Shown: in pieces, positions 1 to 13,100 of the stretch
Layout of the letters: the number at the start of each line of letters is the position of its first letter
Position numbering within the stretch: the first letter of the stretch is position 1
Origin: Hippasteria phrygiana
Lineage: Eukaryota > Echinodermata > Asteroidea > Valvatida > Goniasteridae
Direction of reading: 5' to 3'
Length of the DNA stretch: 64,000 nucleotides
NCBI GenBank assembly: GCA_037893225.1
Contig: JAZGUH010000225.1
Span: 1,550,001-1,614,000, forward strand
Position numbers and translations under genes: made by a program
Notes under the pieces: generated by a model
Database searches by the model: none
What the model saw: the letters and a program-made list of their open reading frames with translations, nothing else
What the model was told of the DNA's origin: nothing

Positions 1-182
1 ACTGCGTACCTTTCATGATATCGATTTAAAAAATGTCACAGATGTGCAACTTAAGCAATAAATTGTGGCGTAAGTAGAGTTACGCAATTGCGCAAGGTTT
101 CGTGAAATTGGCTGCTGGTGAGAGAGTGATTGTAAAGATGAACCCAACTCTTCTCCAACCAAATTAAAATTTGGAGGGAATG

Positions 183-480
183 TTAGCACCTTAAAGATGC
201 AACGTCCGTGCTGTGGCTAAAAATTTCAATTCTATGGGCTTCCTCCTACAAATGAATAATGGAGGAAAAAATTTGAGTTTGTGGAACAACAAAAATTCTT
301 ATTACACTCTGCAATCTATTTAATTGCCCTATACATTAACACTGTAAGAATATTAGCATCCTTTCCTATTGCAAAAATAAAAACTTATTAACTGTGTTAT
401 CTTCAATTGAATTGTTCTTTCAAATGTCTCATTGGAAAGCTCATAACTTATCTAATGCCAACAAATTAGCAATTCAGTTT
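183..480 (+). repeat. Interspersed repeat, uninterrupted copy
   Basis: The stretch from TTAAAGATGCAACGTCCGTG to CAACAAATTAGCA matches in order the two halves at about 38688-38815 and 39663-39822. It therefore serves as the unoccupied-site version of that split repeat. Confidence 0.65.
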
Positions 481-718
481 GAAAATCTATTGACGTATTG
501 TGGATTTGAAGAAAAACAAGGATTGACTAATTAAATAAAAAAACAACAAAGTATTTTTGCATACTACTCATATTGATACATTTAGATCTGTATACTTGCT
601 AACGTGTATATATATTTTTGTTAAATGTGGTGAAAATATTAAAGTGAAAATGTATTCAAAATTTACCTAGTCAGTTTCCCTTGTGGATTGTTTGACGAAT
701 TATAAGTTAAAAAGTCGT

Positions 719-964
719 ATCCTCATTGAGTGATCCCCACAATGTCGCTTCCCAGGTTGTATCATAAAATTGGGTGTGATCCCTTGCTACACGGCATTCT
801 GGTGTTTATAAATTCTGACTAGCGCCCACCCGAACAAAGATACTGACAATTTGGGAGACCGCCAACATAGGGCAAGATAGCTCAGTTGGTAGAGCGCCTG
901 TACGGTGTTCCGGAGGTCGCAGGTTCAAATCCCGCTCCTGCCAGTTTCTTTGTTCACTTTGAAA
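719..964 (+). mobile_element. tRNA-like interspersed element, family A, copy 1
   Basis: About 150 bp of conserved leader starts near TCCTCATTGAGTG. A tRNA-like module follows at 870-943, with an A-box (TAGCTCAGTTGGTAGAGC) and a B-box (GGTTCAAATCC), then a short tail ending TTTGTTCACTTTGAAAA. It is near-identical to the copy at 9962-10207. Confidence 0.8.
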
Positions 965-1053
965 ATAAATAATATATACATCATTTACATTTGAAATTGT
1001 TTATTTCACTCAGGAGTGGTTGAAATTGGCATTCTTTCTCTCTTCTACCACAG

Positions 1054-1190
1054 GACCTTCAATTAAACAGAGTTGTAATTGAAGAGACAGTGGACGTTGG
1101 TCACTCTACCACAGGGTCACGACCCAAGAAGAAAACCAAGTCCTATGATCTCTCCTGCCTTGACAAATTCTGGTCGTCCCAGAAAGGAAA
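1054..1190 (+). CDS. SCFD1: SCFD1 exon a
   Basis: The exon reads [11 protein letters not shown]...[12 protein letters not shown] and corresponds to the variable loop before the PFPEVAE block in vertebrate SCFD1. It is preceded by a pyrimidine tract and CAG and followed by GTAGGT. It ends in phase 2, with the codon AA|T (Asn) split across the intron. It is the first SCFD1 exon in the window. Confidence 0.9.
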
Positions 1191-4100
1191 GTAGGTCATA
1201 TAATCAATGTACAGTCGTTGTACAACTTGTTAAGTTTCCACACACCGCTGTCCAACAAACAAATCCCCAATTCATCTCAAAGCTGGGAACCAAATCCAAC
1301 TGATTGTACATGCACGAGGGAGGACTTTAGAAACATGATTTTTGTTCATATACTGGGAAATTACAATAGAAAATTTGCAAGAAACAACAGCTGCACGAAA
1401 CGTTGGAGGAATGATTTATTGTTCTAAACTAATTTCTGTTCCAGTTTATCTAAACTTGGTAAACAACTGTAGTTCCTTCACCAAGCAAATATTGTCGAAA
1501 TGAAAATGTTCTTCCATTGTTCTCCGGTTTTTATTTACTTTTTTTTTTTTAGAGAGAACACAGAAAACTGGCAGGTGCAGGGTTTGAACCTGCGACCTCC
1601 AGATTTTACCGTACGGGTACTCGACCAACTGAGCTATCTTGCGCTATATCTTTGTTCCTTGTTTATTTGAGTTACTACTTTTCTTTAAGATTTTGTATTC
1701 GTATTCACGTCTAGTCCATTCCCGGAAGTAGCCGAGGCAGTACAGAGCGAGTTGGAAACTTACCGAACGTCTGAAGATGAAGTCAAGAAACTCAAGGCCG
1801 CTATGGTGAGTTGATCTTCTTGAATTCGAGTTGAAATAACGTAGCACATAGTGATTAAGTAACGTTGTAAAAATTAGCAAAGCACCATACACGAGATGAG
1901 ATGTTACTAGATCTTAAGGACATCTTGTCGCTTAGACATTTATGCATATATGTGACCTGTCCACACAAACAGGTAGAAAGTAGCCAAAAATGAGATGATG
2001 GTATTTCCTGAAAATACATGCAGTTGCTTTATTGATGTATTGTGTGTTTCTGTAGCTTGCTCATAGGCCCCTATAACCTTTTGGAATTGACCCCCTTGTT
2101 TTGAGAAAACGAAGCTCAAAGTTTATTTGCACACTATAACCCGAGTCAAAGAAATCACCTCCCCAGATAGTTTAGTGCAGATAGTATTGAACTTTGGAAT
2201 ATAATGATAGAATAGGGGTTTTCAAATGTAAAAATATTATAATCCCAAAATTGACTTTTTAGTGAAAAATTGTTGTCTTTGCTTGTAACTCAGAAAGCCA
2301 AAGTGCAGCTTTCCGCTTTCTTGTGCAGCCAGGTCACATTTGAGAAAGTTTCTGCTCTGTTTTTCATTATTTATTTTATACATTATATTAGTTTCCATCA
2401 CATAAGTTGTGATTTCCGTTATATTGACCCCTTGCATATGGCTGTTATGGGAGTCAGATGGTATTTTAATTACACGACTGTGTATTATATGTCGGGTGTG
2501 TGTGTACATGTACTGTATTACGTTCGAGGACAAGAGGAGAAAGAAAATACAAAGCAATCTTTCTTGTCCTCGGGAGTCGGTCTTTTGTTAAAATTGATCC
2601 TTAGACGTAAAAATACGTGCTTAGTCTTTGGGAGTTTTTTGAAGTAAAGGAACAATATGAAACACAAATCATTGTCCTCAGTAGTATAGGAAAACACGAC
2701 TGTGTGCGCACAGGGGTGTAAAAATGTTGTCCTTCTCTCTCTCTATCCTGACAAGGAAATTGTGGGTATCAGTAATATTAGGTATATATATCAGGTTTTG
2801 GTATAAACCAGTTCGCGTCGGATGACATGTATGCATGTAAAGGTTTTGCGGTATTCAGAACGGATGACTGATAAACATATACTCGACCGAGGCCGGTAAT
2901 ATCTGTCAACGACCCGCTCACAGCGAGTGAGGCCGGCAATATCAGGTTGTGCTACCCGCAGATTACGGCCTGATTCCACCTCAACCCGGCTGGCATCGAG
3001 GTTCGTGAAAAATAATCCCGTGCCTGGGTCCGGTGAATGTCAAAATAATCCCGCCGTGAACTGGTTAAAAGTACAAGATTTATTTCTAGAGCAAGGATTA
3101 CTATAATGGTTGTCTACCAGCTGAGTATGCTTTGCAGACAGTTGAGAAGACAGTGAAGTTTTCAGATGTGAAATTAGGGAATAAAGGTAACTGACCTGAA
3201 TGTTGCTGTTGTTGATCAGGGTCTTGAGGGTGAGGATGACGGAGCTATCAGTATGCTGTCAGATAACACGGCTAAACTGACGTCAGCTGTCAGGTGAGAA
3301 ATCTACAATTTTAACAGATTTTTTAATCAGTACACAACAATTGTACACAATATATGTACACAACAATTGTTTGAAAGGAAAACATGCTGTCATCTAAACA
3401 TAAAGGCACGGGAGAATTCTAGTGCAGTTGTGACACTTCAGAATGCTATTTATCCTTTCAGAGCAATGAAGTTTGTAAACTTTTTTTTTTTCTATTAATT
3501 TTCTTTCAATGTATTTTCTGTAGCTCTCTGCCAGAGCTTCTTCAAAAGAAGAAAACAATCGACATGCACACCAATGTAGCCACAGCCCTCCTGGATCAAA
3601 TCAAGGTAGGTGGCTCGAATGCGGTTTAAACTGACAATTGGAAGCGTAGACAAATCCGTTTACCCAGCGGCTTATGAAAGATTTTACCTTGAGTACCATC
3701 AACTGAGGTACAACAGGCAATATTAACATGGTTGCACTCAATTTCAGCCAATTTTTCGGCATGTCAATCTCTTAAATGTGGATAACTTCCATGGCCGTGG
3801 TTTAAAGAAAAAGAACACCTGGCCGGTTGTCGTTTATAAGCGCATTCTTGTACATACTCAATCTATTGTCTGCCTATTCTGTGCATTACGCTTGTTGCAC
3901 AAGCCCATATTGGCTTACCAACACCTCATTAATAAAAGCCTGCCAGAAGGGGTTATTATGGGGGTGTGCCCCATAATGCAGTACAGTTTATACATTGATG
4001 TACCATATCAAGGACAAACTTGTTGATGTCATACCGAACCCTTTGAAGCAGGTATATATCATTTTAAGACCTGTCTTTTATACAGTCGGTTTTCCAACCT

Positions 4101-7100
4101 GTTACGCTAATCTCTGTGCATGAGGGCTGGTTCACTGTTGTTCTGCTCATTAATTTTCTCCAACAGGTCTATGGTCATCATTTCTAGATGTTTTGCCGGT
4201 TTGTTCCCATCTGGTTTTCAGCTTTAGATTAGCCATTGATAAAACAGTTGCTATACATGTATATCATGACAATGCGTACATATGTTTTTTTTACTTCATT
4301 ATATTTTTAAAAGTGTACAGATTTATTGACATGGGAATTATGGAAATTAAAATCCAAAGTCGTAATCAAGTCAATCACAAGTCAGATCACAAGTCTGCTC
4401 ACAAGCTGCATAGTATGAACAATGACAAAGGAATGCTTTTGTTGTATAGTGTGTTTGAATAGCTTGTTACGTGGCTTGAGACGCGACTTGTGAAGCGACT
4501 TGTGAAGCGACTTGTGAAGTGACTTGTGATTGACTTGTGATTGACTTGTGATTGACTTGTGATTGACTTGTGATTGACTTGTGATTGACTTGTGATTGAC
4601 TTGTAATTGACAACTCTGTTAAAATCTGAGACTCTGTACATGTGATTGAAATAATCCCCCAAAAGGTTTTGTTACTTTGCACCATCAACCAGACCAGTTA
4701 GTTTAATATTTGTTTGCCTTTACTATGAATCACATCACCTGAAATCCCTCTTACATTTGTCCATCTGTTTCTTTCTCTCTCTCTCTGTTTATCTGTCTTC
4801 CTGTCCGTGTCTCTTTTTCTGACCGCTTCTCTCCAGGCTCGCAAGCTTGACGTTTACTTTGAGCTTGAGGAGAAGCTGATGAGCAAACAGTCCCTAGACA
4901 AGTCCCTGATGGATGTTATAACGGACCCAGATGCGGGCTCGCCCGATGACAAGATGCGACTATTCCTCATCTTCTTCATCTGTACGCCCACCATGAGCGA
5001 CGTGAGTTTTCCAAACTTCACACTTTTTGTATTTTGTGCGCAAATTGTCAGAGATTTTTCACCTGATGGCTCAGAGCAAGTTCATACAAAAACTGTGGGT
5101 AAGAATAGTTGGACTAACATAGACCGAATGTTATCTGGTCAATGATGCTTGTACTAGTTTCCAGCTTACAAGCGTTGGTCAGAAGACTGGTTTTCAGTAG
5201 CGGCAAGTAAATGTAAGTTGCCCCGGGCAATCAGGCAGCTGTAAATTTCACACCCTGCTTTCACTCCTGTTGTGTTTATCATCATGTTAACAGGCGGAGC
5301 TAGACCAGTATTCTGTAGCATTGGAGTCAGCTGGATGTAACCTAGCACCACTTCAATATGTCAAAAGATGGAAGTGAGTATTCCATTCAAGCCAGTGTAC
5401 AATTTTCTTTCTTTGTGTGGTTTGGTATACAGCAGATATCATTCTGTAGCCAAGAAATATAAGCCCAAACCAACCGACTGAAAAATGTGGAAAGTTAAAT
5501 TGATTGTGTTTGGTTTTGTATTTTGTTATGGTAATTTTGAATTGATTGGATTAGCTCGTTAGCTGCTAAGGATGAGACGTTTACACATTTACATGTTTAA
5601 AATTCAAATCCGTTTAGAAATTTTCCCAAGCTTTTAAACAGAACCTTTAAATTTTAGAAATTGGACCTTGTATTTACGCAATCTACATTTCAGTTTTATT
5701 TACAAAGAATCTAGGATCTTTGTAAATATATTTAATTTACAAAGAAATACAAACGCCTTTAGTACTACACAGTGTATACAATTGTTTGTGTTTGATGTTT
5801 TCAATACGCCGCTGGGCCACGATCAATGCTCGACGCGGACAGCACCTCTCTTACGTCCTACACAAATACTGGGACAGGCGGCAGCCCTTTTGCAATTGTT
5901 GACTATTAAACGTTTAAACGCTTTGGGAAAGTTTTGCTAAACGTTTATCAAATTGAATGTAAATTCCCATCCTTATTAGCTTGCTAATCTTCGCGCTTAA
6001 TCTCTTGGAATGTTTTTTATTATTGTTTTTTTGATGGACCTTTTTACATGTTTTTTTCTGAATGTCCCATGTATTATTTTGGAAGTTTTTAAAAATTTCT
6101 GTACTGTTTGAATCTATTTACAATGAGTTGATGAATCCATCCATATGTAATTAATAAGAATTTATCTACATATCGTTTTTATATCTTATGATTTTGTGCA
6201 GGAGTATGTTTGACTACATACATAGATTGTTTGGGATATTGACGCAGGGGTAAATCGGGGGAGGGGGAGGTGGGTGGAGGTCCCCGATATTTTCCAAGGT
6301 GTTTTTTTTTCTATTTTTGAAAATAGTTTCAGACCAGTACAAGTCATTTTTTAGGTTTTACCAGGAAAAAAATAAGTTGTGTATCAAAGTTGTGTGGGTC
6401 TATAGATCTGAAAATTTGTATAATTTCTCTTGGTGAATTATCCTCTATTCAGATCTTGGCCCAGGAAAACTATAAGGGTGGTAGGGTTTGCAATTTAAAA
6501 TGATACAACCGTACCACCACTGATCGTAACCCCTTTAATACCAGAGTGACTTTTAGCCTTGTATTGGGTGATTTCAGTTAAAACAAAATAAAATTTCTCT
6601 TTCAAAAAGTTGCATCTGCAGCCGCCCCAGTGGCCTTAATTTCAAGTGTCTCAGTGTGTGACAGTTTCCATCTTGGTACTCTTCTCCTTGACTCTTGTAG
6701 GCACTACACCAAGATGACCACGGCTCCCAGCCAGTACGCAGGAGGTGGCACTAAGACCATCAGCATGTTCTCCAAGCTCATGAGTACTGGCTCCCAGTTT
6801 GTCATGGAGGGTGTCAAGAACTTTGTTGTCAAGAAACATGTGAGTTGTAGTGTTGTAGGTCCTGAGATCAGTCTAAGTTTCAGGGGGGGGGGGGGGGGGT
6901 GTGAGTTGGTCTCACTGACGGTGGAAGTTACCCCGCCTGGGTGTCTACAGGTCTGAACATTGGGATAATTTCTTTGGTATCTATTGAAGATTTATCCTCT
7001 ATTTAGATCTGGACCCAGGAAAACCGTAAGACTGGTAGGGCTGGCAACCTAAAATGTAGCCAACCCCCACCACCTCTGTTGTAGCCCTTTACCTAGAGTG

Positions 7101-10100
7101 GCTTTTAGCCTTGTGTTTCTCGGCCAAGGTTTCTCGGTTCGCTGTATGATAACAAGGTTATGGTAGTTCCTTTGGATAGCATTCCAAGTGGTCTTGGGTT
7201 CGAATCCTGCATTGGTAGGTACATTACTCACTGTATGGTATCAAGGTTATGGTAGTTCCTTTGGATAGCATTCCAAGTGGTCTTGGGTTCGAATCCTGCA
7301 TTGGTAGGTACATTACTCACTGTATGGTATCAAGGTTATGGCAGTTCGCTTGGACAGCATTCCAAGTGGTCTTGGGTTCGAATCCTGCATTGGTAGGTAC
7401 ATTACTCACTGTATGGTATCAAGGTTATGGTAGTTCCTTTGGATAGCATTCCAAGTGGTCTTGGGTTCGAATCCTGCATTGGTAGGTACATTACTCACTG
7501 TATGGTATCAAGGTTATGGCAGTTCCCTTGGACAGCATTCCAAGTGGTCTTGGGTTCGAATCCCGCATTGGTAGGTACATTACTCACTGCATATTGTCAA
7601 GCTTATGGCAGTTACTATGGACAGCATTCCAAATGGTCTCATGTTCCAATCCTGCATTAGTTAATTACTTTGCTATTGTATGATATTCAAGATTGAGACG
7701 GTTCCTTTTTTCCCCATCAGAATTTGCCAGCTACACGGACAGTTGATGCCTTGATGGAGCTGAAATCTAACCAGGTTAGTTTGAGTTGTCTGTTATCTCT
7801 AAGGGATATCCTCTCCAGAGAATCACTTTAATTATTGAGGAGAGTCTCATTGTGAACCCCTTTAATAGTATCATGCAGTTTACCACGTAGTTGTAATTCA
7901 CATGCCTTCAGAGCCCACATACCTTCAGAGCCCACATACCTTCAGAGCCCACATACCTTCAGAGCCCACATACCTTCAGAGCCCACATACCTTCAGAGCC
8001 CACATACCTTCAGAGCCCACATACCTTCAGAGCCCACATACCTTCAGAGCCCACATACCTTCAGAGCCCACATACCTTTGAGTTGGACGTTCAGCATTTA
8101 GGTTGGTACTGAAAAACTTTTAACCCTTGCATCCAGCTGTTATTGATGGGGTGTTGGTATGTCAGGATTGGGACGAGCATAATGCAAACAACAGGCACTA
8201 CACTGAATAGAGTGGTCCTATTCATCACACTTAGAGCCCCCCTTTCGTGTGAATGAGCTTTGTTTGGAAAAGCTCCATCTATTTATTACACTCCCATTCA
8301 AGAACAATATAGTTAAAACATGAATGGATTGAGTATGTGCAGGAATGCGCCTATAGACATCAACCAGCCAGGTGGTCTTTTTCAAACCGCGGCTGTGGCT
8401 GTCGTCCGTATTCAAGAGATTAACTGTGGACAAATCATTTGTGACCTGTTCCCATGAAATGGGGATAAAGTTGGCCTAGCAAAATTTGAAAATCAAGATT
8501 GTGGTATTTCCTGAAAGTACAGGTTAACCCTTTCAGCCCCAATGGTGACTATAGTCGCCCATGCACTATACCCTGCTTCAGCCCCAATGGCGATTAAAGT
8601 CGACCGTGAAGTGCTTTGTGCGTGAACAATGTGGTCACCACAGGCTGCATGCCAATAAACAATGCGGGGCTGAAAGGGTAAAAGCTTTAATTTGATATAT
8701 TGTGTGTTGTGGTATCTCATTCCTAGCCCCTGATACAACCCTTAAAAATTTTCAGTCTTGACCCCTTGTTTCGAGGAAATGAAGGTCAAAGTTTGTGATC
8801 TGTGCACACTTTAACCCGAGTTCTAAAAAGAAATCATCCCCCAAAAATATTTCGTGAAGAGATTGTTTAAAATCTTTGGGATATGATAGAATGGAGTTTT
8901 TCAAATATACAGTTGTTAAAATCCCGAAATTGAATTTTCAGTAAAAAAATTGTTGTTTCTGCTTGTAACTCAGAAAGCCGTAGTGCAACTTTAAGCTCAT
9001 TTTGTGCTGTCAGGTCACATGTAGTGTTACCACGCCAACCGAGCTTCTGAAGCTGCAGAAAAAAAGGCACATAGTAGGCATTGGTCTAGAATGGAAGTTG
9101 CAGGTGGCGGGAGAGCCAATTGACTTATCGCCGTTCTTAGCATTAGCCAATTATAGCATTTGTTGATTATCACGCGACATACTAAATCTTAGACAAACGA
9201 AAGTTACTCGACATGTGCAAGCACCCGCATGAGCATCTTGTTAATTGAAACGCATTACACAAATGCACACCAAAGTAAATGTGAGTCAAGTACAGACATG
9301 ATGTGATCCGTATATTCATGCATATAAACACTATACATGTAGTCATCTCAGAAAAAATCTAAGATAACTTCTGTCAGAGGTATGTGCAGCAAACCCACGC
9401 TTTACGAGTGCTTGTGTGTACATTGTGCTGTTGTGTGCTATATTGTACATGTACTGTACATACGTTTGAGAACAAGAGGAGAAAGAAAATACAAAGAAAT
9501 CTTTCTTGTCCTCGGGAGTCGGTCTTTTGCTAAAATCGGTCCTTGGATGTAAAAATACGTGCTTAGCCTATGGGGTTGTGTTATATTAAAGGAACAATAG
9601 GAAACACAAAGCATTGTCCTCAGTAGTATAGGAAAACACGACTGTGTGCACTTGCTACATGTGTGCAAATTTGTCCGAACTTACAAACGGCAATAGGTCA
9701 ATTATTTTGTATAGGACTTTTGAGAATTCAGGGTCGTTGTTAGAGAATGTATAAATTGCATCAGATGTGTATCCAAGTTTTGGATCCAGGAGGAACTAAT
9801 CGCACAATTTTCCGAAAAGTGCATCCATTCCTTTCGCCTGTGTAAAGATTCACAGATCCACTCTTGATTGTATAAGGTCAAATCCCAAACAATGATTGAG
9901 GCAGATCTGATTTATATATGCCTGCCAGACTTTAATACTTCAAATGCTTGCGAAAAAAACAAAATCCTCATTGAGTGATCCCCACAATGCCGCTTCCCAG
10001 GTTGTATCGTAAAATTGGGTGTGATCCCTGGATATACGGCATTCTGGGTTTATGACTTCTGACTAGCGCCCACCCGAACAAAGATACTGACAATTTGGGA

Positions 10101-13100
10101 GACCGCCAACATAGGGCAAGATAGCTCAGTTGGTAGAGCGCCGGTACGGTAACCCGGAGGTCGCAGGTTCGAATCCCGCTCCTGCCAGTTTCTTTGTTCA
10201 CTTTGAAAAACCAAAACAAACACATTTGTCATGTAAGGACCAAAAACCACAACCTAACTAGTGGATTGACCCATAGGTGCACTTTCTACCTACAGTGTCA
10301 GTCATGCTGATAATCAAAAGTAAAAAAACAACCAAATATTAGTTGTTTTTTCTCTTTTGTAATTGTTTGACAAATTGTAGGAAACGGACGACTATCGATA
10401 CTTCGATCCCAAACTACTGAGAGTAACAGACAGGTTAGTAGTAGAAAGATTGATTGTTCAGGTTTAATGACTTAAAATATTTGAACCGTCAACCAAAATG
10501 ACAAAAAAGAACACGAATGAGACAGCAAATGTGGAATTGTGGGTAACACCATGTGAAATGAACACTCGCAGTTCCACATTTACTTTCTCATTGTATCCAC
10601 CATGCAAAGCTTCAAATCTTATTTTTAAAACCTGATGGGCTAGATATGAACATTGAAACATGGTATTTTTGAATATATATATATCTTGTAGAATGCATTT
10701 GTTTCCCTTTCAACAATGACACAGAGAATTAAGTGATTGCTAATTTTATGCAGATGATGTTCACTACAGTTGGGGAGTGGCTTTGATAAAACACACCCTA
10801 TGTTTCCTACTTGAAACCACGCCTACTGGGTACAGGCTGGCTCCAACCATGATCTGTCATCTCATTCAAATTCAACAAAATTACCCATGCATTGGTATAG
10901 TTTGTTTTAGTCTCAGGGTAGGAAGTATGCCGTTCCATTTTTTTTTTTGGGGGGGGGCACCCTGTATACTTCTATAAGTAAATTATCAAGCCTTGGACCT
11001 AAAAATAATTGAATAATGCGCGTGATAAAACTTGTGCATGTAATACGCATCTGTTTTGGAAGAAGATTGTTCTCCAAGCTGTTTGTGGGTATCCCACCAT
11101 GCTTAAGGTTAGTGTACACGATTGGTAATTCTCCAAACTTTTTGTTAATGAATTATTACGAAATACCTTACTAGACTGTAAGTTAATAGCAATCTCAATC
11201 ATCCTGTGAAATGATGGCACCTGGTGTGCTGTCGTTTTCAAGAAAAGTTGAAATTTATATCGTTTTCCAACGATTGTTCCGCATAACAATCGTTGGAAAA
11301 AATTACAGATTTTTTAAATACTGCCCTTTATTGACCGAATGTAGTTTATAGTCAGCGTTGCGTCTAAAATGGGTTAACAATCCGAAAACGGGCACAAGGT
11401 TACAATTATAGTACAAGTGTGTGTCACGTAGTGTACCGAAGCGACGGGTTGTAACCAGTCGGCTCGCGTAGTTGTGTGACCAATTGAAAATGATCCCGTT
11501 TACAAAAATTGGGCTTATTTTACAAGAGGGCGCTGTAACAAATCCAGTTTATAATAACTGCCGCCCGACGGTTGAAAACGAACGCTGTTTTTCTCTCGTT
11601 TTTTTCCCTATAATATATTAACCCCCAAATCCATCCATTTCTGAAAATTGCAGCAATGACCAATCATGTACACTAACTTTAAGAAGTGGTCACCATGCTT
11701 AAAAAAATGTCAGCCAAGTTTAAAATTCTGAATTTTGTGTTTACAGAGGAAAAGAGAAGAAAGAGACACCAGTTATCCGAACACATGTTGGACCAAAAGA
11801 CCCCTCAAAATGCTGTGATGACCTTAAATGTGCCTACAAGCTCAATGTTCCTACTGACACCCCCCACTTTTTCAAAATTTCATGTCACTGCCCACTGTAA
11901 GCTTAGAATTTAGAACTTGGAGAACACTTGCTGCCTTGTTTTCATGGCTATTTCAATGTGCAGAGTCGTGCAATGTTTCGTTCTTGTGTAGAATTGCTGA
12001 AATGATTAGTGGAAACGTTTCGGTATTTATTCTCCAGCTCTGCTATCCCAAGGAACAAGACTCCATTCCAAGATGCTATCGTGTTTGTAGTCGGTGGCGG
12101 AAACTACATCGAATATCAGAACCTCATGGATTATGTCAAGGTAACCGCTTTGTAGTCAAATCCAGTCAAGTCTGGGTCCGAGTTTAAGGCAAAAAAGTAG
12201 ATTTGAAGTCGGTTACAAAACTGATAAAATAAGCTCAATTACAGCTTGACTTAAGACCTGGGTCCAGCCCAGGCTTGACCCTGAACTCCAGCATACATTT
12301 AAAAACAATGTCTTAATGGTCTTGGACTCTGGAGTCAAGGCAATGAGTCTAAGACAGCTATGACATGAAAAAACTTCTGATAAATCTGTAATCAAATCCA
12401 AATTTGAGATTGGGTTCTTGTCTAGTGTCAACTTGAGTCTTGTTTTTTGTTTCAAGCTCAAGTGTATTTCTAGTTCAGTTCAGTTTGTGTTAAAATTAAA
12501 TGCACAGTACTAGCCTTTGGAACAACAACAGTGAAAGGATGTGATAAGAGTAGGGTGCCTGAAAGTTTGGACAGCGGGAACTTGATTATAATGTCAATTT
12601 GTACGGCTCATCGGGTAAAAATCACCTGGATCAATTTGATCCTTTGGTAAAAAGAGCTATATAAATGCCAGTATTGTTTTTATCACTCAGATCATGATTG
12701 TTTTATTTTTGCCCGCTCTCTCTCTCTCTCTGACTTTTTCCTGGCAGAGTAAATCCAGCACAGCAGGATCAGGGAAGAAGATAACATATGGCTGCAGTGA
12801 GTTATTCAATGCCGACCAGTTCTTAAAACAGGTAACTTGCAAGCAGGCATTGATAGGAATGATACACACAAGTGTGTAAATACCGGCAATCGCGGACCTC
12901 CTATTGTCCCTCTTTTGTTTATACTTTAACTTTTTCGGAAGGCCTCCCATATGTTTTGTACACGATTTTTTATCGTGTACGTTCGGTCAATCGTGGGCCC
13001 TTTGTCTACGCCCTAACTCTTTTGTCCCTAGTCCACGATTGCCGGTATTTACAAATGCCTCCACTCTGCAGCTAAACATAAAATTATCCCTCCAACCCTT

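Larger units (their letters stand above)
1..1053. other. SCFD1 intron, left edge of window
   Basis: No exon is seen. Bases about 183-480 are an interspersed repeat whose second copy, at about 38688-39822, is split by another element. A tRNA-like element occupies about 719-964. Confidence 0.6.

Noticed and set aside
870..943. Functional tRNA gene
   Set aside because: The module is part of a dispersed element with near-identical leader and tail at 9962-10207 and 40248-40440, and its acceptor stem pairs poorly.
7156..7640. CRISPR-like array
   Set aside because: Units are contiguous 89-bp tandem copies without unique spacers, in an animal intron.
11686..11913. Extra SCFD1 exon between exons i and j
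   Set aside because: Exons i and j already join in phase and match the family without a gap; the frame has no family similarity.
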